Shown here piece after piece: positions 13,932 to 28,000 of a DNA stretch of 64,000 bases (within the stretch, counting starts at the first letter, position 1; each line of letters starts with the position of its first letter). A program made the translations under genes and the position numbers. Under the pieces are notes generated by a model. It made no database searches and had not been told where the DNA came from. It saw only the letters and a program-made list of their open reading frames with translations. Source of the DNA: Antedon mediterranea (Eukaryota; Echinodermata; Crinoidea; Comatulida; Antedonidae); assembly GCF_964355755.1 (NCBI RefSeq), contig NC_092678.1, positions 85,922 to 149,921 on the forward strand, written 5' to 3'.

Positions 13932-16900
13932 ATGAGTGATGATGGTGAAAGAAATAAAGATGCCATTGCCCCAGTTGCCCCAAAAGTCATTATACAGGAA
14001 GAAGGTCAAGTTGAAGTGTCCGGTAGTCCTGCCTTTCAATGTTTAGATGAGGTAACCAACTACCATCTTAATTTAAGTCATTTATTAATTTTACCAGAGA
14101 CATGTCTCTGATGTTATAAATAGCTTTTTTTAGTCAGAAAGTTGTTTATACAATGGGTGTATAACCTGTATTATATTTTTTTAATTTATGGACAGTTCAG
14201 AAATGTAATGAAAAATGTAAATGAAACTATTTTCTTTAAATTTGATCAGCTTTTTCAAGAAGGCAAGTTGACTGGTACTGAAGTAGCTCAACTAAAGTCT
14301 AAGTACACGCACTTACACAAGATACTGGCTTCGTAAGAATACATTGTTTATGTATAGAAATCAATAAAGACTAAAAAGTTGATTGAAACCTGACCTGAAG
14401 TATACATATTATTATGGAATGTATTGTAATTTGTTTTCAATTTTGTTTACAGAACAAGAGATTCTGAATCGAAGTTTTTACAGGCTGCTAAAGAATCATC
14501 AACAATTTTAGAGAAACAGAATGCAGAACTTGAAAAGGCGGACAATTTTCCTGATAGTTCCAACACAGAAGTTACAAAATATAGAATGCAACTTCTAAAA
14601 CATAGGAATGAATTTGACCAATCAGAGGAAAGAAAATACCAATATGAATTTCAAAAAGAAAGGTAGAATACTTAAGAATAATTTATTGTTACTCTTAAAT
14701 TGTTATTAAATAATCAACACTTAATTCAATGTTGACACTATGTTTTGTATGCATTAACTATTTTGTTTTTCAGTCTTAAAGAAGAAAAAAGAATGCTTGA
14801 ACGTGAATATGATCGTCTTCCAAAAAAAGATGAGATTGAAAAACAGACCAAAGAATTAACGAAAAGTATTGAAGATTTACGAGTAGAAATTGCACAGAGG
14901 AAATTGGAAGCAAAGAATTTACGAGAAGAATTAGAAACAAAAAACCGACAAGTGATGATTGAGAAAAAAGAGCTGGAGAATACAACTGAAAAAGTAGAAA
15001 AATTGAAAGATGAACTTGTTCAAGTGCATTCACTACCTGGACAGTTAGCCAAAGAAATTGACAAAATGAGTAAACACAAAAAGTAAGCTTTATTTATAAT
15101 ATATTTCTTAATATATATCATTTAATTGCAAAGGGAAAAAAGGTTTGATAAACGTGTGTGTGTTTGTTTTCAGTGAACTTGATAAAACCAAAGGTGAAGT
15201 TGACGAAGAAAGCACTGCCCTCACTGTTGAACTTCGGAGATTAATTGAGGAACAACATAAATTATCTAATGATAAATCTAATTTAGATCGAGAAAAGGAC
15301 CAGCAGAGGCAGATATTAGAGAACAGACGGAGAGAATTTGACGCTTTAATGAAAGATTTTGAGTATATGAAAGAACGTGAAGCTGTATGTCTTGGTGATC
15401 GAGCGACCTTTGACCTCAGTCTACGGCACGTTCAAATGGAGAAAAAAAATCAGCACGATATTTATGCTAGAAAACAGCGAGAAAAAGAAAGGGACTTGAG
15501 AAATTTGAAGAAAACGGAACTGCATTTGAAAGTGGCCACTGAGGCCCAAGCTCATACTCAAGTGAGTTAGTAGTCAATAAATTGAGAGGGAGTGTATATG
15601 TTAACATTCCTTGTAGGTTATATTAATCCCTGTTATTACTATAACTAGGTGAGATTCTTTTTTTTGTTTTATAGACAATTTATGACAAAGTAAAAAGCCA
15701 AGCAGACTCCGGTCCAAAGGATGATGGGAGTTTAATGGAGAAAAGAAAAGACCTTCAAAAGGAAGTGGACGAAATTAAAAGGAAACTTGCAGCACAGGTA
15801 ACGTCGTCAGTACATTAATATGTTAATTAAAATGATCTATACACTATTAAACAATCATAACATACTCTTCTCTATAGAATTCTACTAATTATCTACTCTA
15901 TACACTATTTAACATAACTCTTCTCTATAGAATTCGCTGACTGCTGTAGAGCAGGTTAAAGTTGAGCAAAGCATTGCGGAAGAAGAGCGCCTCCTATATG
16001 AACAGAGTGATTTAAGAATCGAGGTTGTTGAGTTGACACGATTGGCAGCCATAAAAGGTGATGAGCGCGAGCAGAAGGCAAGAGACTTTATGCGAGCTGA
16101 GTTACGATATCACCGTGCATTAGATGATTTAAAAGCTAAAGATCTTGCGATCATCGATAACAGAAAAAAACATCAAGAGATGATCATTAGGTAAGTCATC
16201 ATTTATTACTGCAACACCATTTGGCACACACATACTGTATATAACAGGTTTTGATCTTTTTAGAAATAATTTGTGTTTACAGATTGAAGGATTTTGCTAA
16301 GATGTATGATGTCATTAAAAATGAACGAAACAAGTGTGTAAATCTGATCCAAGCTAGCACACAGAAAGCTGCTGAAATGAGAGAAAAGATTAAAATTCTA
16401 CAAAATGAAATAGAAATATTAAGAACTGCATGCAATGCTAAGGAAAGGTATGTTATAACATTCTGTATTCCTCAACTATTAAACAATCTTATTGAAAGTG
16501 TGCAGGCGTAATTCATGTTGTTTTAAATCTTATTGAAAGTGTGCAGGCGTAATTCATGTTGTTTTTAATCTTATTGAAAGTGTGCAGGCGTAATTCATGT
16601 TGTTTTTAATCTTATTGAAAGTGTGCAGGCGTAATTCATGTTGTTTTTTGTTATCAGACAATTCCAAAAGGCTAAACTAAAGCATGTTAATGCTGTTGTT
16701 ATACGTGATCAATTGCGTAATGATCTTGCAAAACATCAACGTATTGAAGAGGAAATGAGAGAGAAGCGTGAACAGCAAAGAATGGATATTGCAAAACTAA
16801 ACTTGATGATAAACCAAGCAGAGGAACAGATGGTGAAGTTAAGGAAGCGATATGAGAATGCTGTCCAACATAGAAATGACAGGCAAGTGACCGCGGCAAG

Positions 16901-18371
16901 TGACCGCCGCAAGTGACCGCTAACTAAAGTGACATTTACCAGTTTAGTAATTAATAAAATAGTCAATACTCATTTCAAATTATTTGCATATTTATTCAGA
17001 GGTGTCCAGTTGATTGAACGCAATGAGGAAGTCTGTATCTTTTACGAGAAAGTTAATATCCAAGACGACATGATACGTAAAGGGGATGTTGAATTACAAT
17101 CACGTGAGGAAGAGATACGGTTTCTAAAGATGCAGGTTGCTGAAGAGAACAGGTCTATAGGATTAGCTAGAAAGACACTGCCAAACAAGAGGGCATTGGA
17201 TGGTGAGCTGGTCACACTACAAATACAGGTATATCACCTTATCATAGTTAATGACAAACCTTTTAAACTTCTAATGCATTAAGCATACTAAATAGATATA
17301 CAATTTTAATAGTTATCACAATGTCAAGACCGTATGGCAGAACTGGAGAAAAACCTAGAGAATCCTTATGACGAGAGTCGTGTCAGACTTTTGGAAGGAA
17401 AAGATATGCCACCTGGGGATCTCAACAAGAAGATTGAAGAGGTAATAATACTATTTGATTTTATCGATATTGAAGATGATATATAGTAATAGTATACATA
17501 ATAGTAAAAATAATTATGCCATTATAAGAACGCTTGAATTTATTTTATAGCTTGAAATTCGATTAGCAGAGAAGGAAGAACACTTGCTTGAAAAAGATTT
17601 AATCTTTGATCAAGTTTGTAAGCTGTCAGAACGAGTAAATCAAAAGATGGACGCTGGAAAAACACACACACTTAATCTTGCAAAAGAGGTGAATACCGTA
17701 TTAATGGTATGTCTATGATAGTGCGCACATCCTTGGAACAATCTGGTTGATACTGAAATGTTCTTTTTTGCAGGTAAATGACTTTCAGGCTAAAATAAAA
17801 GGTGTAACTCGCAGGATGATGGCACGAGTATCAGAGCTGTCAATGACTCAAGCAGAGTCTTTGAAACTCCAACAAGAAGTAAGAGATAAAGAAACAAGTC
17901 TTGAACAAGCTTACATCCGAATGCAACGGGGTGAAGCTCCAACAAATGAAGCTGCTAAGGAATGGGAACGAATGATTAATGATGAAAACAGAAGGATTGA
18001 AGATAAACATAATAGACAAGCTGTAAGTCAAATTATACATTCACTAATGTCATTCCTGAGAAATTTAGACATAAAGTTAATTACTGATACATTCACTAAT
18101 GTCATTCCTGAGAAATTTAAACATACAGTTAATTACTGATAAATTTAATAATAATATATTTTATTAGATCCAAGAGGATGAAGAGCAGTATGTCCTTGCA
18201 GGAGGAGCAACTACAACTGCTGAACCGCGACCAAACGCATATATCCCAGACGATGACCTGGAACTACCTGTACCACGACCTTACGGTGCTAGCGCCCCCT
18301 TCAAACCGCAGGAGTCTGGCGCTAACATGAGACATATAAGAAAACCTATCATCAAACCAATAGAAATTTAG
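13932..18371 (+). CDS. CCDC146: Coiled-coil domain-containing protein 146, 943 aa
   Basis: Fourteen coding exons in consistent phase: 13932-14051, 14250-14332, 14453-14662, 14774-15082, 15174-15561, 15675-15797, 15931-16190, 16283-16447, 16658-16882, 17000-17228, 17313-17441, 17551-17688, 17774-18022, 18168-18371. The product is almost entirely heptad-rich Glu/Lys coiled coil. Recognisable segments are [43 protein letters not shown] and the C-terminus [17 protein letters not shown], all matching the vertebrate protein (human about 955 aa). Family knowledge: a centriolar and axonemal microtubule-associated protein needed for sperm flagella. The intron after 16882 uses a GC donor (AG-GCAAGT). 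The start is the first ATG after the acceptor at 13923. A poly(A) signal AATAAA is near 18485. It is tail-to-tail with GSAP. Confidence 0.97.
15855..15935. repeat. Duplicated acceptor of CCDC146 exon 7 (2 copies)
   Basis: The sequence CTCTTCTCTATAGAATTC occurs twice, at about 15868 and 15920, with shared flanks ACACTATT-AAC. The second copy is the true acceptor (exon begins 15931); the first is an upstream decoy also followed by AATTC. Confidence 0.8.
16505..16650. repeat. About 42-bp repeat, 4 copies, in CCDC146 intron 8
   Basis: The unit is AATCTTATTGAAAGTGTGCAG plus GCGTAATTCATGTTGTTTT. It ends a few bases before the exon 9 acceptor (exon from 16658). Each copy holds a GTGCAG that could be a weak AG site, but no exon sequence is included. 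Confidence 0.9.
18030..18130. repeat. Two-copy direct repeat, about 55 bp, in the CCDC146 intron before its last exon
   Basis: ATACATTCACTAATGTCATT and the following CCTGAGAAATTTA..CATA.AGTTAATTACTGAT occur twice in a row, beginning 10-15 bases after the donor at 18022. The copies differ at a few positions. Intronic only. Confidence 0.85.
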
Positions 18372-19065
18372 ATAATTACGGTGGTGGTAATGAAATATTT
18401 AAACAATATATTTGTGAATAGAATTGTATTGTGCTTTTATTGCATGGGTAGATGATGTTCAATCACTGTTTATATTTACATAAATAAAGAATTTAAATTT
18501 CAATTAATATTTAAAGCATCAAGTTATTTTTAGGAATAAAAGAAACTGCTTCCAAACATATTTTTTAGTTCCATCAATAATACAATAATATAATCCAAGA
18601 TTTTTGGTCCATTAAAAAAACCAAAACCTGCTCTCAAATACCTCAATATTTTAAGTCTTTCTTCGGAGACAATTATTGTAGAAAAGCTTCCAATAATAAA
18701 ATATTCTGTGTATTCGACTTGTTATAAACAATCTGCTTCCAAATATGTTGATATGTTAGTAAAACAGCTTCCAATAAGCTCACCAAATGAATAAGAGTTA
18801 ATACAGTAGTTTTTAAGTATCTGTTTCACAGGATGTATGTTAAAGGTCACATTTATCTTCCTTTTAGAAGGGGCGTCGTTTGAATTACAACTTCCTTGAT
18901 GTATGGGTGCATAATATAATTTACTTAGTTTGTAACGTTTGATAAATGATTTGTACAAAAATGTATAATAAATAAATGAATAAAGTAACCCGTGCACATA
19001 ATTTATTTGTTAATATTTTATTTGTTACATTGCACAATCGTTGTATTCTAATTCTGGCTACCATT
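18372..19065. other. 3' intergenic gap between convergent CCDC146 and GSAP
   Basis: About 0.7 kb of AT-rich sequence with AATAAA signals on both strands (near 18485 on plus; TTTATT words near 18970-19010 for minus). Motifs such as GCTTCCAA recur loosely at 18548, 18688, 18733 and 18769. No gene is supported. Confidence 0.6.
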
Positions 19066-22000
19066 TTAAAACGTTACATCGGATAAATTATTTCCATACT
19101 TTTCCATTGTATTGAGTAAAGCTACTTTTTCAACTTTCCTTGGTTCCATCTGGAAGCAGCTCGGTTCATTATCGAATCCATGGTTTACAATCATCATCTT
19201 GGGATCTGAAAAAAAAACCAAATAAATAAAAAAGGGGCTTATGGCAGCCCCTGCATCTAGTATCTGCCTCAGACTTCTGGTCAAGGTGGGCACTGGATGA
19301 GAGAAGCCCTTGATCAATGTTAGGACCAATCAAGGTGCTTTAAACAGTCCTGGCTTTGTTTGTATCAAACCTGTTAGTGGCGGTAATTATCGCTGTTGGT
19401 TTCGATTGAATAAAATAAAATAAAATAAAAATAAAAAACATTCTATGTTACGATAAACTTATACACGACATGGGAAAGAGTGCAAATGCCTTACCTTTCT
19501 CTCTTAGTAGTTTCATCAACGTGCCTAGAGGTGGAAAGGCACCGGTTATGCTTTCATTTTCATCAGAGCCTGCATCTGTAATACACATTAATAATTAAAT
19601 TAGTTTGACTACATTAATAGTGTTGTTACCATAGTAATACAAAAAGCCTCTTTCTTACATAAAGTACTGCCACGATCAGGGTCTTGCTCCATTGCAGTCT
19701 CTCTATTTAGATAGAATGGATACTCTAAACAGCCTGAAAATTAAAACAATATATCAGTTAAAATATATACAGTCTATTCTGATTCACGGTGTGATATATA
19801 CAGAGTAGTATTTAATTACTGAGTGAGTGCGGCCGAGCGGTTAAGACGGTGGAACCGTAATCCATAGCCATAACATTGGCAAGGGTTCTAGGCTGCCTCC
19901 ATGGTTCTGCTATAAACTGTAGGTCCAGTGTACATCTGGCTCATGTGCACTTGAAAGAACATAGTACATCTTTCGGGACGAGTAGGGGGTTACCCCGGTG
20001 TACTAGTTTATATACACACACACTGTCGTGGACAGACGTAATGGCGCCGTAGTTGGCTGCCGATGACACGATGTGACCCTTAGGGGAGAAGAATGAATTG
20101 GCGCTTTACAAATTTGTATATATATTGTATATATTATAATTACAAATATAACAATGTGTATGTTCTTACAATCATCTTTGAGTGCGTCCTCTACATACTG
20201 CTGAGATTTGTATATATTATATATATTATTATTACAAATATAACAATGTGTATGTTCTTACAATCATCTTTGAGTGCGTCCTCTACATACTGCTGAGCTA
20301 AATACTTCAAAGCAAGTGGATGCTTCCACTCTTCTATAATCTCCAATGCTTCCGTCTACAAAATACACATAGTAACATGTTAGTGCTTTTATAACACAAG
20401 TCTTTATACTTAGTAACATGTTAGTGCTTTAATAACACAAGTCTTTATACTTAGTAACATGTTAGTGCTTTTATAACACAAGTCTTTATACTTAGTAACA
20501 TGTTAGTGCTTTTATAAACACAAGTCTTTATACTTAGTAACATGTTAGTGCTTTTATAACACAAGTCTTTATACTTAGTAACATGTTAGTGCTTTTATAA
20601 CACAAGTCTTTATACTTAGTAACATGTTAGTGCTTTTATAACACAAGTCTTTATACTTAGTAACATGTTAGTGCTTTTATAACACAAGTCTTTATACTTA
20701 GTAACATGTTAGTGCTTTTATAACACAAGTCTTTATACTTAGTAACATGTTAGTGCTTTTATAACACAAGTCTTTATACTTAGTAACATGTTAGTGCTTT
20801 AATAACACAAGTCTTTATACATAGTAACATGTTAGTGCTTTTATAACACAAGTCTTTATACTTAGTGAAGAAACTAATCTGTGCATTCTAACCTGTGGTA
20901 ACTGAATCAAGATCTCATGCTTTTGTAAGGAATGCTCCTCGTCATCTGGAAGTTCAGCAAAGAATTTTCTCACAAACTCAGGGGTTAGTTGAAGAACTCC
21001 TCGCTCTACATACTGCAGAAATGAAGAGTAACTTAGGCAACGATAGCCAAGACAAGTAAAGCACGTCTGAAATCCTTTAAAAAAATAAACAGAATCATGT
21101 AATTACATTATTCAGATGAAAGTAATAACGATGAATTTGTTTAGAACTAAAACCCACCTGGAGGAAATGGAAAACAAATGCTGTCTGTTGCTAAGTAACA
21201 TCGTTCTAGTAGGTTATACAAATGTTTATCCTTTTCACTCACCGGATCTTGACTGAAAAAATAACATTTCTTTGTTAATATCGCTATTTACAGAATGAAA
21301 ACATTAGCTGCACATCAACAGACTCATAGAACGTGAATAATTAATTAAGCTAGTAGCAATAGTAAAACCTCACAAATATAAAACTTACAATGGAATATTA
21401 GCTGGTTCAAGTTGCTGACCTTTGCCACCCACAGAATTGGAAACAATTTCCAGAAGTTGTTTTGCTTGTTTCATTTGGCATTCAATGTACTCTGCAGAAA
21501 GTGACCGCATTCTGACCTTTTTACTATAGTCAGATAAGTGAAGATCAAAATGACGAGTCAATTTATCAATCATCTACAAAGGACAAATAAACAAATAATA
21601 TTACAACATGAAATGTACAAGGTGGTCATAGTCAGTTTGTGCAAAGGACAAATAAACAAATAATATTACAACATGAAATGTACAAGGTGATCATAGTCAG
21701 TTTGAGCAAAAGACAAATAACAAATAATATTACAACATGAAATGTACAAGGTGATCATAGTCAGTTTGAGCAAAGGACAAATAACAAATAATATTACAAC
21801 ATCAAATGTACAAGGTGATCATAGTCAGTTTGAGCAAAAGACAAATAACAAATAATATTACAACATGAAATGTACAAGGTGATCATAGTCAGGATGAGCA
21901 AAGGACAAATAACAAATAATATTACAACATCAAATGTACAAGGTGATCATAGTCAGTTTGAGCAAAGGACAAATAACAAATAATATTACAACATCAAATG

Positions 22001-25000
22001 TACAAGGTGATCATAGTCAGAAGGACAAATAACAAATAATATTACAACATCAAATGTACAAGGTGATCATAGTCAGTTTGAGCAAAGGACAAATAACAAA
22101 TAATATTACAACATGAAATGTACAAGGTGATCATAGTCAGTTTGAGCAAAGGACAAATAACAAATAATATTACAACATCAAATGTACAAGGTGATCATAG
22201 TCAGTTTGAAACTAGCACAATTCAATTATAAGATGTTACATAGAATACTGCCTACCTACAAACGGCTGTATCAGTGGAAAGTTAAGGAAACACAAACGTG
22301 TGACAAATGTGGAGAAATTGAAAATGAAAATCATTTGTTTTTTAGTTGTAGATTTATTCAGAAATATTGGAGGAAAATGCTTAGTATCTTTGTAAGTTTA
22401 AATCACAATAATATATCATTTAAACAATTAATACTAGGAATGGGAGATAAGCTAATAGATTATATTTACACTTTTGCAGCATTTACTATTTATAGAATAA
22501 AAATGTTATCTGCACTAAATAAGCCAGTGGGTAAATCTTTATGGAATTCATTTAAAAGCAATATGTTATATAACATTGAATGTGAAACATATAACAATAA
22601 AGAAACAAGTATAGAAAAATGGGTAGCTTTAAGAAATAAGATTATGATAATATAATTTCTAATTTGATACGATTAACCGAAAAAGAATTACAGTGATACG
22701 GGTTACTGGTGGTACTGAGTTATTATTGTTTTTTTTATCATGTATATAAATATATTGTATAATCCGGGTTGTAAAATGAAAACAAACAAATGAAAATGTG
22801 TGACCTATTTTAAAACGGGATAGATGACAATGATGATCCTGTCAAGTGTATAACAAAATATACGAAAATTAATGAAAAAAGGAGTAATACAGAATTCATA
22901 TATGTAAAAATGTTACTTATGAATTGTAACGACATTTACAAGTTAAATAATACGATTTTATGTAATATGAGATAATATGAATGTGAATAAAAGTGGTGTT
23001 TGCGCCACAAAAGAGAAAAAAAAAAAAAGGACAAATAACAAATAATATTACAACATGAAATGTACAAGGTGATCATAGTCAGGATGAGCAAAGGACAAAT
23101 AACAAATAATATTACAACATCAAATGTACAAGGTGATCATACCCTAGTCAGTTTGAGCAAAGGACAAATAACAAATAATATTACAACATGAAATGTACAA
23201 GGTGATCATAGTCAGTTTGAGCAAAGGACAAATAACAAATAATATTACAACATGAAATGTACAAGCTGATCATAGTCAGTTTGAGCAAAGGACAAATAAC
23301 AAATAATATTACAACATGAAATGTACAAGGTGATCATAGTCAGTTTGAGCAAAGGACAAATAACAAATAATATTACAACATGAAATGTACAAGGTGATCA
23401 TAGTCAGTTTGAGCAAAGGACAAATAACAAATAATATTACAACATGAAATGTACAAGGTGATCATACCCTAGTCAGTTTGAGCAAAGGACAAATAACAAA
23501 TAATATTACAACATGAAATGTACAAGGTGATCATAGTCAGTTTGAGCAAAGGACAAATAACAAATAATATTACAACATGAAATGTACAAGCTGATCATAG
23601 TCAGTTTGAGCAAAGGACAAATAACAAATAATATTACAACATGAAATGTACAAGGTGATCATAGTCAGTTTGAGCAAAGGACAAATAACAAATAATATTA
23701 CAACATGAAATGTACAAGGTGATCATAGTCAGTTTGAGCAAAGGACAAATAACAAATAATATTACAACATGAAATGTACAAGGTGATCCATAGTCAGTTT
23801 GAGCAAAGGACAAATAACAAATAATATTACAACATGAAATGTACAAGGTGATCATAGTCAGTTTGAGCAAAGGACAAATAACAAATAATATTACAACATG
23901 AAATGTACAAGGTGATCATAGTCAGTTTGAGCAAAGGACAAATAACAAATAATATTACAACATGAAATGTACAAGGTGATCCATAGTCAGTTTGAGCAAA
24001 GGACAAATAACAAATAATATTACAACATGAAATGTACAAGGTGATCATAGTCATTTTGAGCAAAGGACAAATAACAAATAATATTACAACATGAAATGTA
24101 CAAGGTGATCATAGTCAGTTTGAGCAAAGGACAAATAACAAATAATATTACAACATCAAATGTACAAGGTGATCATAGTCAGTTTGAGCAAAGGACAAAT
24201 AACAAATAATATTACAACATGAAATGTACAAGGTGATCCATAGTCAGTTTGAGCAAAGGACAAATAACAAATAATATTACAACATGAAATGTACAAGGTG
24301 ATCATAGTCATTTTGAGCAAAGGACAAATAACAAATAATATTACAACATGAAATGTACAAGGTGATCATAGTCAGTTTGAGCAAAGGACAAATAACAAAT
24401 AATATTACAACATGAAATGTACAAGGTAATCATAGTCAGTTTGAGCAAAGGACAAATAACAAATAATATTACAACATCAAATGTACAAGGTGATCATAGT
24501 CAGTTTGAGCAAAGGACAAATAACAAATAATATTACAACATGAAATGTACAAGGTGATCATACCCTAGTCAGTTTGAGCAAAGGACAAATAACAAATAAT
24601 ATTACAACATGAAATGTACAAGGTGATCATAGTCAGTTTGAGCAAAGGACAAATAACAAATAATATTACAACATCAAATGTACAAGGTGATCATACCCTA
24701 GTCAGTTTGAGCAAAGGACAAATAACAAATAATATTACAACATGAAATGTACAAGGTGATCATAGTCAGTTTGAGCAAAGGACAAATAACAAATAATATT
24801 ACAACATGAAATGTACAAGGTGATCATAGTCAGTTTGAGCAAAGGACAAATAACAAATAATATTACAACATGAAATGTACAAGGTGATCCATAGTCAGTT
24901 TGAGCAAAGGACAAATAACAAATAATATTACAACATGAAATGTACAAGGTGATCATAGTCATTTTGAGCAAAGGACAAATAACAAATAATATTACAACAT

Positions 25001-28000
25001 GAAATGTACAAGGTGATCATAGTCAGTTTGAGCAAAGGACAAATAACAAATAATATTACAACATGAAATGTACAAGGTGATCCATAGTCAGTTTGAGCAA
25101 AGGACAAATAACAAATAATATTACAACATGAAATGTACAAGGTGATCATAGTCAGTTTGAGATTTTGTATTATTACAAGTAGTTGCCAAAGTGATCTTTA
25201 CTTTCATGTTTTATATCTGAAAGAAATAAAAATGTAATAACCTTACCATTTGCTGTAGTCTATTGGAGTCCTTGTCTACATGCAATTCTGATGCATAGAA
25301 TACTGAAGTAGACGTTGTGTTCAATGTCGGTGCCAGCACCTTTTTAGCTGACATCATCTTTAATTTAGCAGACCGCATAAATGATGCACCCGTCCTAGAT
25401 GATGTGTCGGTGAAAGAGTTGGATCGTTCATGCTAATATCAAATAAAAAGTCAGAAGTCAACTGGAGAAATATAAATATGCAGAATGTAAATGATGTAAA
25501 ATAATGCTTACCTCCGTGCTTGTAGTGACATCATCATGCATCAAGTCAGCTTTTAATACACAGAACGTAAATGATGTAAAATAATGCTTACCTCAGTGCT
25601 TGTAGTGACATCATCATGCATCATGTCAGCTTTTAATACACAGAACGTAAATGATGTAAAATAATGCTTACTTCAGTGCTTGTAGTGACATCATCATGCA
25701 TCATGTCAGCTTTTAATACACAGAACGTAAATGATGTAAAATAATGCTTACCTCAGTGCTTGTAGTGACATCATCATGCATCAAGTCAGCTTTTAATACA
25801 CAGAATGATGTAAAATAATGCTTACCTCAGTGCTTGTAGTGACATCATCATGCATCATGTCAGCTTTTAATACACAGAATGTAAATGATGTAAAATAATG
25901 CTTACCTCAGTGCTTGTAGTGACATCATCATGCATCATGTCAGCTTTTAATACACAGAATGATGTAAAATAATGCTTACCTCAGTGCTTGTAGTGACATC
26001 ATCATGCATCAAGTCAGCTTTTAATACACAGAACGTAAATGATGTAAAATAATGCTTACTTCAGTGCTTGTAGTGACATCATCATGCATCAAGTCAGCTT
26101 TTAATACACAGAATGATGTAAAATAATGCTTACCTCAGTGCTTGTAGTGACATCATCATGCATCATGTCAGCTTTTAATACACAGAATGATGTAAAATAA
26201 TGCTTACCTCAGTGCTTGTAGTGACATCATCATGCATCAAGTCAGCTTTTAATACACAGAACGTAAATGATGTAAAATAATGCTTACCTCAGTGCTTGTA
26301 GTGACATCATCATGCATCAAGTCAGCTTTTAATACACAGAACGTAAATGATGTAAAATAATGCTTACTTCAGTGCTTGTAGTGACATCATCATGCATCAA
26401 GTCAGCTTTTAATACACAGAACGTAAATGATGTAAAATAATGCTTACCTCAGTGCTTGTAGTGACATCATCATGCATCAAGTCAACTTTTAATACACAGA
26501 ATGTAAATGATGTAAAATAATGCTTACTTCAGTGCTTGTAGTGACATCATCATGCATCAAGTCAGCTTTTAATACACAGAATGATGTAAAATAATGCTTA
26601 CCTCAGTGCTTGTAGTGACATCATCATGCGTCAAGTCAGCTTTTAATACACAGAACGTAAATGATGTAAAATAATGCTTACTTCAGTGCTTGTAGTGACA
26701 TCATCATGCATCAAGTCAGCTTTTAATACACAGAACGTAAATGATGTAAAATAATGCTTACCTCAGTGCTTGTAGTGATATCATCATGCATCATGTCAGC
26801 TTTTAATACACAGAATGATGTAAAATAATGCTTACCTCAGTGCTTGTAGTGACATCATCATGCATCAAGTCAGATTTTAATACACAGAATGTAAATGATG
26901 TAAAATAATGCTTACCTCAGTGCTTGTAGTGACATCATCATGCATCATGTCAGCTTTTAATACACAGAATGTAAATGATGTAAAATAATGCTTACCTCAG
27001 TGCTTGTAGTGACATCATCATGCATCAAGTCAGCTTTTAATGAACTTGTATTAAAACGTTGCTTCTTTTGTCGTCCTTTATGTAATGCCTGAACCAACTG
27101 TTGAATACTTTCCCAAACTCCAATATTTACTCCAACCTGACTCTGTCTACGCTCCTTCCTGTCCGCCTAAACATTAATCAATTATCATTAAACTGACAAA
27201 AATGAAAATATTAAATAACATTAAGCATCAAATTATAAAATTTACCATGAAACGTTCATATTTTACCTTGTAAAAGAATGCATCAAAGACAGCAGGAGCT
27301 TTAGTGTAGCTAAACCTGACAGTGATTCTCTTTCCATTATTCTAAATTAACAAACAATAATTCATGAATTTTTTCAAATGATAAAACTGTATACATGTTA
27401 GTTTACAGCCTGTACTATCTACATTGGAAATACGTACATGCTCAATTTGACCACGTAGTGCCTCTGTTGATGTGAAAGGCAGATGTTTGAGGGCGTCTTT
27501 GTTCATACTACGTCGGACAGCATTAAATGTAGAGCCAATAAGATACTCTGAAAATAGTTGTGGTATGTATTGGCTGCTGATGTCGTCACAAACCAGCTTC
27601 ATAACCTGAGAAATGATTAAAACATTTTAAAAATTAACAATAGTAGAATACTGGATCCTTCATGTGTAGATTGAGGTCATGTAAAATAGCTAGACGTTGA
27701 GACAGTCTTATGTCAACTTACCCTTTTGGTCAAAGCTGGATCCTTCATGTGCAGATTGAGGTCATGTAAAATAGCTAGACATTGAGACAGTCTTATGTCA
27801 ACTTACACTTTTGGTCAAAGCTGGATCCTTCATGTGTAGATTGAGGTCATGTAAAATAGCTAGACATTGAGATAGTCTTATGTCAACTTACACTTTTGGT
27901 CAAAGCTGGATCCTTCATGTGTAGATTGAGGTCATGTAAAATAGCTAGACATTGAGATAGTCTTATGTCAACTTACACTTTTGGTCAAAGCTGGATCCTT

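Noticed and set aside
19819..19900. Functional tRNA-Ser/Leu gene
   Set aside because: A box is good but the B box is degenerate, no closing acceptor stem is seen, and the sequence continues as a SINE body.
23634..25149. Repeated 70-80 aa hydrophobic Cys-rich frames on minus
   Set aside because: Translation of the 63-bp minisatellite in GSAP intron 15; no start context or conservation.
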